This document shows, piece by piece, positions 18,201 to 23,088 of a stretch of DNA of 23,088 bases. The position numbers and the translations under genes are program-made. This stretch comes from Ministeria vibrans ATCC 50519 (taxonomy: Eukaryota > Opisthokonta > Filasterea). The notes beneath the pieces were generated by a model. The model was not told the DNA's origin and did no database searches. It saw only the letters and a list, made by a program, of their open reading frames with translations. The stretch lies in contig CALSCP010000871.1 of the NCBI GenBank assembly GCA_943704425.1, forward strand, positions 1-23,088. The letters are read 5' to 3'. Numbering within the stretch: the first letter of the stretch is position 1; each line of letters begins with the position of its first letter.

Positions 18201-19416
18201 TCTTTACTCGCTGACACTTACTTTTCTACTTGCGCCAGGTGTCTCACCACCCGCCCATCAGCGCACAGCACGCCGAGCGGGAAGGCAAATGGACAATGCG
18301 CCAGGAGTTTAGCATGAAGAGCAAGTTCCGTGGCAAGTATCTCCAAATCATCCCAACGGGCGTTGCAGTGCTTCACTTGCATGAAAGTGGCGATGTGTAC
18401 TCGTGGCGCAAAGTCACGACGACCATCCACAACATTATAGTGGGCAAATTGTGGATTGATCAAAGTGGCGAAATGACCATTACCAATCACACTACGGGCG
18501 ACACGTGTGAGCTCAAGTACTTCGCGTACTCGTACTTCTCGCGAGATAAGCCAAGAAGGGTCACGGGATCAGTACGTGATGCAAGAGGAACTGTAAGAGA
18601 AGAAACTTGAGACAGAGAGAAAAAAATGAATGACATGAGAGAGAACTCGAGAGTGGAGTAGCCTATGGATTGTGGGCTATTTTTATGTGTATCTCATTTA
18701 TTGAGTATATGGGCGAGTCTCTTCATGATGCGTTGACTGAATATGGTTGTGTCCGTGTAACTCTTGGACGCTCTGCGCCTTTGCCTCACTCGAGTTACTT
18801 TTTTTTAATGTTCGTGCAGGAGCACTACCGACTGACTGGCTGGTGGGATGAGAGCATGTCAATGAAACCAGCAGACGACCCAGACGCACCCGAAACAGTC
18901 CTCTGGGAGCGCACAGTACCAATTTCACTCTTTTTTTGTTTTCTCAGTTTTAAAGGGGGGATTTTGTCGTCTTTTTAGCCATTGCCGGCCGAGTCTGCGC
19001 AAATGTACGGGTACACACACTTTGCGTGCATTTTGAACGAGGAAGACGAGACAGTGCCACAGTCGGACTCACGACGGAGGACAGACCAGCGGATGATGGA
19101 GAATGGGCAGTGGGAGGAGGCCAATGTGGAGAAGGTGCGTCTGGAGGAGAAGCAGAGGGCCGCACGCAAGGCTCGCGAGGGAAAGGGGTAAGCTTTTTCT
19201 TCACACAAACGACTCACTGACACCCTCATTACCCTCACTCACTACTGGACTCTTGTCTCTCTTCATCTTTTTTACTCGATTGTTAGTGAGCTGTGGAAAG
19301 CCCGTTGGTTTGACAATCGTGTTGACGATGCGACTGGAAACAAAATGTGGATTCTCTCCGATGACTATTGGACTGCTCGTGACACCGACCCGTCAAAGTT
19401 TCCTGATATTTTCTGA
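15255..19416 (+). CDS. Oxysterol-binding protein (PH domain, FFAT motif, sterol-binding domain)
   Basis: OSBP exchanges sterol for PI4P at ER-Golgi contact sites. The exons are 15255-15367, 15457-15493, 16230-16478, 16511-16592, 16643-16881, 17043-17831, 17890-18120, 18239-18592, 18820-18915, 18979-19187 and 19287-19416 (2,529 nt, 842 residues, all phases consistent). The PH domain covers about 36-130 (GWLQKWTNYMKGY, RWFVLKNGHLMYYRS, TCRGTINIA). A Ser/acidic linker and helical segment follow to about 345. An acidic tract leads into E383-F-Y-D-A-E-D389, an FFAT-type motif for binding VAP in the ER. A run of about 14 alanines lies just after it. The sterol-binding domain runs from about 470 to the end, with KPFNPILGETYE, the family signature EQVSHHPP (579-586), KLWIDQSGE, SYFSRDKPRRVTG and TDQRMMENGQWEEAN, ending CPDIF-like as KFPDIF. 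The start ATG has an in-frame stop upstream. The N-terminus before the PH domain is shorter than in human OSBP. Confidence 0.97.
15494..16229 (+). repeat. Minisatellite-filled intron 2 of OSBP
   Basis: This 736-bp intron is the longest in the window. From about 15865 to 16100 it consists of many copies of a roughly 16-24 bp unit close to TCTCTATCACTTTGTTTC, with CT-length variation between copies. A 37-nt block is exactly duplicated at 16101-16137 and 16188-16224, the second copy forming the polypyrimidine tract of the acceptor at 16227-16229. Confidence 0.93.
17539..17589 (+). repeat. GCN triplet run encoding poly-alanine in OSBP
   Basis: An imperfect GCT/GCC run encodes about 14 alanines, then Thr-Ala-Ala, in the OSBP linker between the FFAT motif and the sterol-binding domain. 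Codon mixing suggests an older, partly stabilised tract. Confidence 0.85.
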
Positions 19417-19756
19417 ACACATTCTTTCGTTTTTTCTTGCGTTTTTCAATGGAGCAATGCATTCGTTTAAATTTGATACTATCATGTGGTTCCCTGATGC
19501 GTCGCAGCTCAGTTTGACACCGAGTCGGTGGATCGGTGATACAATCGCGCAGGGATTCTTTAGATTGGTCAAAAGCTGTGTTGTCGGTGGTTGCAGCAAA
19601 AACGACGCCAGCAAAAAGATACAACTTGATAATAATAATAGTACTAATAATTATTATTGTTATTTTTTATTATTATTGTTATTATTATTATTGTTATTAT
19701 TAGTATTATTAATTTTATGGTCATCATTTTCCTCATAACTACATTTACAATTATTT
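19417..19756. other. Convergent spacer between OSBP and ATG13 with TTA/TAA repeats
   Basis: These 340 bp lie between two stop codons. The stretch at about 19629-19720 is TAA then TTA trinucleotide repeat around an 8-bp palindrome TAGTACTA, giving foldable AT-rich sequence. The rest shows no gene; a plus-strand frame crosses it only as an OSBP read-through shadow. Confidence 0.7.
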
Positions 19757-21519
19757 TCATTCGTCCATCTCAAACATGGTATCAGCAGCAGTGGCCCCCA
19801 GCATGAGGTCTTCCACAATCCCCTCGGGATCATCATCATCATCGTCATCCTCTCCGTCCGTGCTCACACTACTTCCAATGTTATCTTTGTTCTTTCTTTT
19901 GCGATTCTTCAGCTGGGCTTCCTGTTCATCAGGATGCGACACTCGCAATGACTCTTCCAGTTGCGAGCTCAGCAGATCAAGTCCAGCACGCACAGTGGAA
20001 AAGCGATCGAGGTCAGATTCCGCCTGCACAATAGACTGCGTCATAGCGGAAGTGCTGCTGGTGACATTGGAGGGAGACGTGACGGAGGCGCGCAGTGAGA
20101 CGGTGGATGCGGCAAAGGGATCTGAAGTGGGACTGATTTGACAGGCGGTGACAAACTGAGAGAGGTCGTCGGCTGATTTGGTGGCATTGTAGGGGGAGGA
20201 AGAGGCAGAGCGAGCCATATAGGCGATGTCGGTGGTGGCACGGGGGCGGGACGAGGAGGTGCTGTGAGATGGAGACTGGAGTGTGTGGGAGCGAGGACGG
20301 GTGGGAGATGGGGGTGAGTGGATGGCAGCGGGGGGAGAGACGATGTGGAAGGACGGGGGAAGGGAGTTGCGAAAGGAGGCGGAGCGGGGAATTTGGACGG
20401 GAGACGCCTGTGAAGGATGAGAGTGGTGATGGGAAGAAGAGGAGGAGGGTGACTGGATGGGAACGGGGCTGGTCGTATTGGGGTTGATGCTGGCGAAGTG
20501 GTTCGTGTGAGCGTTTGCGGGTGATTCGCGATCACCCAAGTCAATGCTCAGTGCGTCTAGATACGAACTGGTGACCGAGATGCGCCCGTACGGCGTCACT
20601 ATGCTGCCGACGGTTGTGGTCTTCATTCCCTCGACCACCGGCAGCATGTCGTTGATGATGCTGTACGTCACTCGCACATCGGACGATCGGTTCAGAGAGC
20701 ACTTGAGAGAAACAAAATTCATTAATATTTTTACTTTTTCATTATTTTGCTTACCTTTTGAGCGGCGCGGTGGCCTGGTGCAATAAGAGTGTAGACCATA
20801 GTAGACCGAACGAGAGTGATGAGTCGCTTGTACAGCTCCAGATACTCAATGGGCCCTCTGTCACATATTCGTTTCGGGTGATCAGCAGAGAGCCAAACAA
20901 AAAAAATCAATGGACTTACTTGGCACTCTTATCAATGAGAATGGTCCAGTGCTCAATGACGATGCGGTCGACAGACGGAAGCGAGTCGCCGCGATGCTGG
21001 AAAATGGTGTGGCCGTGACTGGAGACGACTGCCTGCTGGTGGGCGCCAATGCGCGACACATCCAGCGCCACCTCGATCGTCATGGGCTGCAGCAGGTCCG
21101 ACTTCCACGGCCGCGTGCCCTCTCGCACAGACTTGTCGTCGGGAATCATTAGGTTGAACTAAGAGAGCAGAGAGTGTGACTTTCCGTCGTCTCCAGTCGA
21201 CTGTGCTTTATTTCGTACCCAGTGCGTTCTTGAAGGGTCCTCGAGGCTCGCGTCCGTGGGCCGGCCTATCCTGCTTTGAACAATGACCTGCGCCAGCTAA
21301 ACAAACGCCCCAAAGCGCAGCAGTTTAGCGACAAACGCGAAAAGTTCAACGGAAAAAAAAAACGACATTGAAAAGAAGAAAGAAAAGGTCAAACGAAAAA
21401 CGACGTGGTTGTAGTCGCAATGCGAAGCGTAATGCAGCAAGGAAAGGGGGAGGGGGAGAAGTAGAACAGAGGCAGCAAACCTTATCAAACATATGGTGAA
21501 GAACTCTCTCCGTGTCCAT
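19757..21519 (-). CDS. ATG13: Autophagy protein ATG13 (HORMA domain plus disordered tail)
   Basis: ATG13 is the regulatory subunit of the ATG1/ULK kinase complex that starts autophagosome formation. Exons in reading order are 21519-21481, 21296-21219, 21158-20920, 20857-20755 and 20701-19757 (1,404 nt, 467 residues, phases consistent). The HORMA domain fills about residues 1-175. It begins MDTERVLHHMFDK then LAQVIVQSRIG, comparable to the human segment with KTVQVIVQARLG. It continues with HWFNLMIPDD, IVIEHWTILID, YLELYKRLITLVRST and TVGSIVTPYGRISVTSSYL, the last matching the human GTVGTPVGTITLSCAY strand pair. The remaining ~290 residues are rich in Ser, Pro and His with an acidic end (DGEDDDDDDDPEGIV, FEMDE), as expected for the disordered tail that carries kinase and FIP200/ATG17 contacts in other species. 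The first exon is only 13 codons, so the start is the least certain part. It is divergent from TMEM97. Confidence 0.92.
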
Positions 21520-21726
21520 CGCGAATGGGTGTTGTGGAGGGGAGGGCGATGCAGTTCAGAGGCGGTGCGAGCGGTCCGTGGTACTGCGGACGACTGTGGA
21601 GGGTCGCGGAGGTAATGCGAAAGAAAAAATGACTGATCACTAAAATCGAATGTTTGTTTCAGTTTGTTAAAACGCTGATCCACTCATTTCACTCAATATC
21701 GAATCCGATCGATTAGTTGCTTCGCC
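21520..21726. promoter_or_regulatory. Divergent promoter region between ATG13 and TMEM97
   Basis: The starts of ATG13 (minus) and TMEM97 (plus) are 207 bp apart, so both promoters must lie here. The TMEM97-proximal half has several GATC/ATCGAAT words near 21634-21713. No TATA box is obvious. Confidence 0.55.
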
Positions 21727-22201
21727 ATGGGGCTGACTGTGGTGCAAACGGTGTTTCTGGTTTACTTCATCACCGTACCCGCCTTCCCCTCCACGCCCCC
21801 TCTACGCGCCTCTCACTGTCGCCCTCTTCCTGCAGCACATTCCTATCACTATTTTCATTGACTCTCAAGCAGTGTTGCCCGTTGAAAAGGTACAAATGAG
21901 GCTGAGAATGTGATTTGAATAACACTTTTGCAGTTTCCCCAATTCGCTCGCGATCTCGGGACGTTCTACCAGACCCAGTACAATGACAAGTACATGGCGG
22001 CACCAGAGAAGTTTCCCTGGTTTCAAGCAATGGTCTATGTCGAAGTAAGCGGAATTGAGTGAGAAGAAAGGAAGTGCGCCACTCACTCCTTGTCTCTCTT
22101 TCTTCTGTCGCTTGCTTTGATCGCTTTGTTCGATCCTTTTGTTTGATCCTTTTGTTTGATCACTCCTCACTTTGTTTCTCTCTCTCTCTCTCTCTATCGC
22201 T

Positions 22202-22267
<66 letters not shown>

Positions 22268-22701
22268 ATCTCTTTCTCTCTCTGTATCTCTGTTTCTCTC
22301 TCTTTATCACTTTGTTACTCCCTCCTTTCTCTGTGTGTGTGTTCCTTTCATCCTCCTTTCTCTATCTCTCTCTGTTTCTTTCTTTCTCCTTTCTCTCTCT
22401 CTCTCTCTCATTTTAGCTCTTTCTGCAATTCCCATTCTTCATCTACGCCACAATCTGTTTCTTGCGCCAAAAGAACAGCGATCTCTTCCGTTCGCTGAGC
22501 ATTGCCTATGGCGCGCACGTCAGCACAATTGTCTTTGTGATTCTCTTTGACATGTTCAAAGACCCTGAGCTGTCCAGTGCCGACTTCCAGGCGCTCTTGC
22601 CTCTCTACCTGCCCTACTTTGCCGTCCCTCTGCTGCTCATGCTCTACTGCATCCTCTACCCTCGTCCATTTGCCCCGAGCACTGCCAAGAAGACTCAATG
22701 A
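21727..22701 (+). CDS. TMEM97: TMEM97 / sigma-2 receptor (EXPERA family)
   Basis: This is a four-helix ER membrane protein of the EXPERA family, tied to cholesterol homeostasis and NPC1 in animals. The exons are 21727-21774, 21836-21889, 21934-22044 and 22417-22701 (498 nt, 165 residues; human 176). Residues HIPITIFIDSQAVLP (17-31) match human HIPITLFMDLQAVLP across an intron. The ligand-pocket acids of the human protein have counterparts: Asp25 (human Asp29), Asp52 (Asp56) and Glu71 (Glu73, in VELFLQFPFF against CELVFQLPFF). Four hydrophobic segments are visible, and PLYLPYFAVPLLLMLYCIL is the last. The C-terminus AKKTQ has lysines at -4 and -3, a KKXX ER-retrieval signal. It is transcribed away from ATG13. 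Confidence 0.95.
22045..22416 (+). repeat. TMEM97 intron 3: CT/GT microsatellites and copies of the OSBP intron unit
   Basis: This 372-bp intron contains a long CT run (about 22170-22251), a GT run (22251-22267) and units such as CACTTTGTTTCTCTCTC. The block at 22301-22332 matches 16181-16216 of OSBP intron 2 apart from a 4-nt gap. The acceptor is CATTTTAG at 22409-22416. Confidence 0.88.
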
Positions 22702-22914
22702 AGACCTAGTGACTGACTGTATGACACTCCACGTGTCTCGTCCAATCGTTCTTTAATATTCTCGCACATACGCTCTCCCTTAATCTCATATTATACATCG
22801 TATTATTTGAATAATTTGATCGTAAATTCGTAATCACTAATCTTGTTTCTTTCTTACCTTTCTTTGGAGTACAGCGAACAGAGCCCGTGCGTGTGCACTG
22901 TTGTCCAAGGCCAT
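22695..22914 (-). CDS. Possible small two-exon gene (about 46 residues)
   Basis: A minus-strand ATG at 22914 opens a 19-codon exon (MALDNSAHARALFAVLQRK) ending exactly at AAG followed by the strong donor GTAAGA at 22857. A plausible second exon at 22778-22695 continues in phase (GERMCENIKERLDETRGVS) to a stop. It would overlap the TMEM97 stop by 7 nt on the opposite strand. The acceptor before the second exon lacks a pyrimidine tract, so that exon is weak. The family is not recognised. The first exon could be 5' coding or merely a chance frame. Confidence 0.3.
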
Positions 22915-23038
22915 ACACCCGTGATCCCCGTACGCTCCCTTCGCTTTAAACTTCGTTTGTGTCTGAATTCGACTCAAAGCATATTTTGATGATTTTGGGA
23001 CGAAGAAAAAAAAATATGTTTTGTTGTCAAACGCAAAA
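22915..23038. other. Short spacer at the right edge, possibly a divergent promoter
   Basis: If both edge models are real, these 124 bp separate two divergent starts, like the 168-bp and 207-bp divergent spacers elsewhere in the window. The stretch has an A-run at 23006-23014 and no recognised motif. Confidence 0.3.
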
Positions 23039-23088
23039 ATGACTCAGTCAATTGCGGCTGTTGTGTGCGAGACGGAGGCGTGTGACGC
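23039..23088 (+). CDS. Possible 5' end of a gene cut by the window edge
   Basis: An ATG at 23039 after CGCAAAA opens a frame (MTQSIAAVVCETEACD) that stays open to the last base. Only 16 codons are visible, so the product cannot be judged. The GC-richer composition after the ATG is like other first exons here. Confidence 0.35.
   Translation, partial: MTQSIAAVVCETEACD

Noticed and set aside
20041-20544. 167-codon proline-rich minus-strand frame
   Set aside because: It overlaps the disordered tail of ATG13 in another frame. The ATG13 frame is longer and joins the HORMA exons in phase.

Overview
The window is nuclear DNA from an intron-rich eukaryote, most likely a unicellular one. It has multi-exon genes with GT-AG introns of about 50 to 740 bp, little DNA between genes, many microsatellites and a run of TTAGGG-type telomeric repeat units. 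Several proteins (OSBP, TPTE-type voltage-sensing phosphatase, PLD1-type phospholipase D, TMEM97) resemble animal versions closely, which suggests an opisthokont or another protist with a similar gene set. I cannot name the species or clade from sequence alone.

Layout, left to right: the 3' half of an NDC80/HEC1 kinetochore gene (+), cut by the window edge inside an intron full of TAA repeats; an unrecognised protein with an N-terminal cysteine cluster (-); a long unrecognised coiled-coil protein (-); a 1,730-residue PX-PH phospholipase D with a C2 domain between its two HKD motifs (-); a small unrecognised gene (+) starting 168 bp from the PLD start; a complete voltage-sensing phosphatase (+); a complete OSBP with PH domain, FFAT motif and sterol-binding domain (+); ATG13 (-); TMEM97/sigma-2 receptor (+), divergent from ATG13; and, at the right edge, a tentative two-exon small gene (-) and the first codons of a possible gene (+).

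I rebuilt the exon chains by eye from GT-AG sites, phase continuity and remembered similarity to the human families. Total coding lengths of all complete family-assigned genes come out divisible by three, which supports the models. Four neighbouring products act in phosphoinositide or sterol biology: PLD (usually PIP2-regulated), VSP (removes PIP2/PIP3), OSBP (sterol/PI4P exchange) and TMEM97 (sterol-linked ER protein). Whether this clustering means anything is unknown.

The most interesting observations are the C2 domain inside the PLD catalytic region, the VSP with a sparse S4 charge pattern and a Ci-VSP-type active site, telomere-type repeats in VSP introns, a pyrimidine-rich repeat family shared by introns of OSBP and TMEM97, and a perfect 16-bp CRE-type palindrome upstream of the coiled-coil gene.
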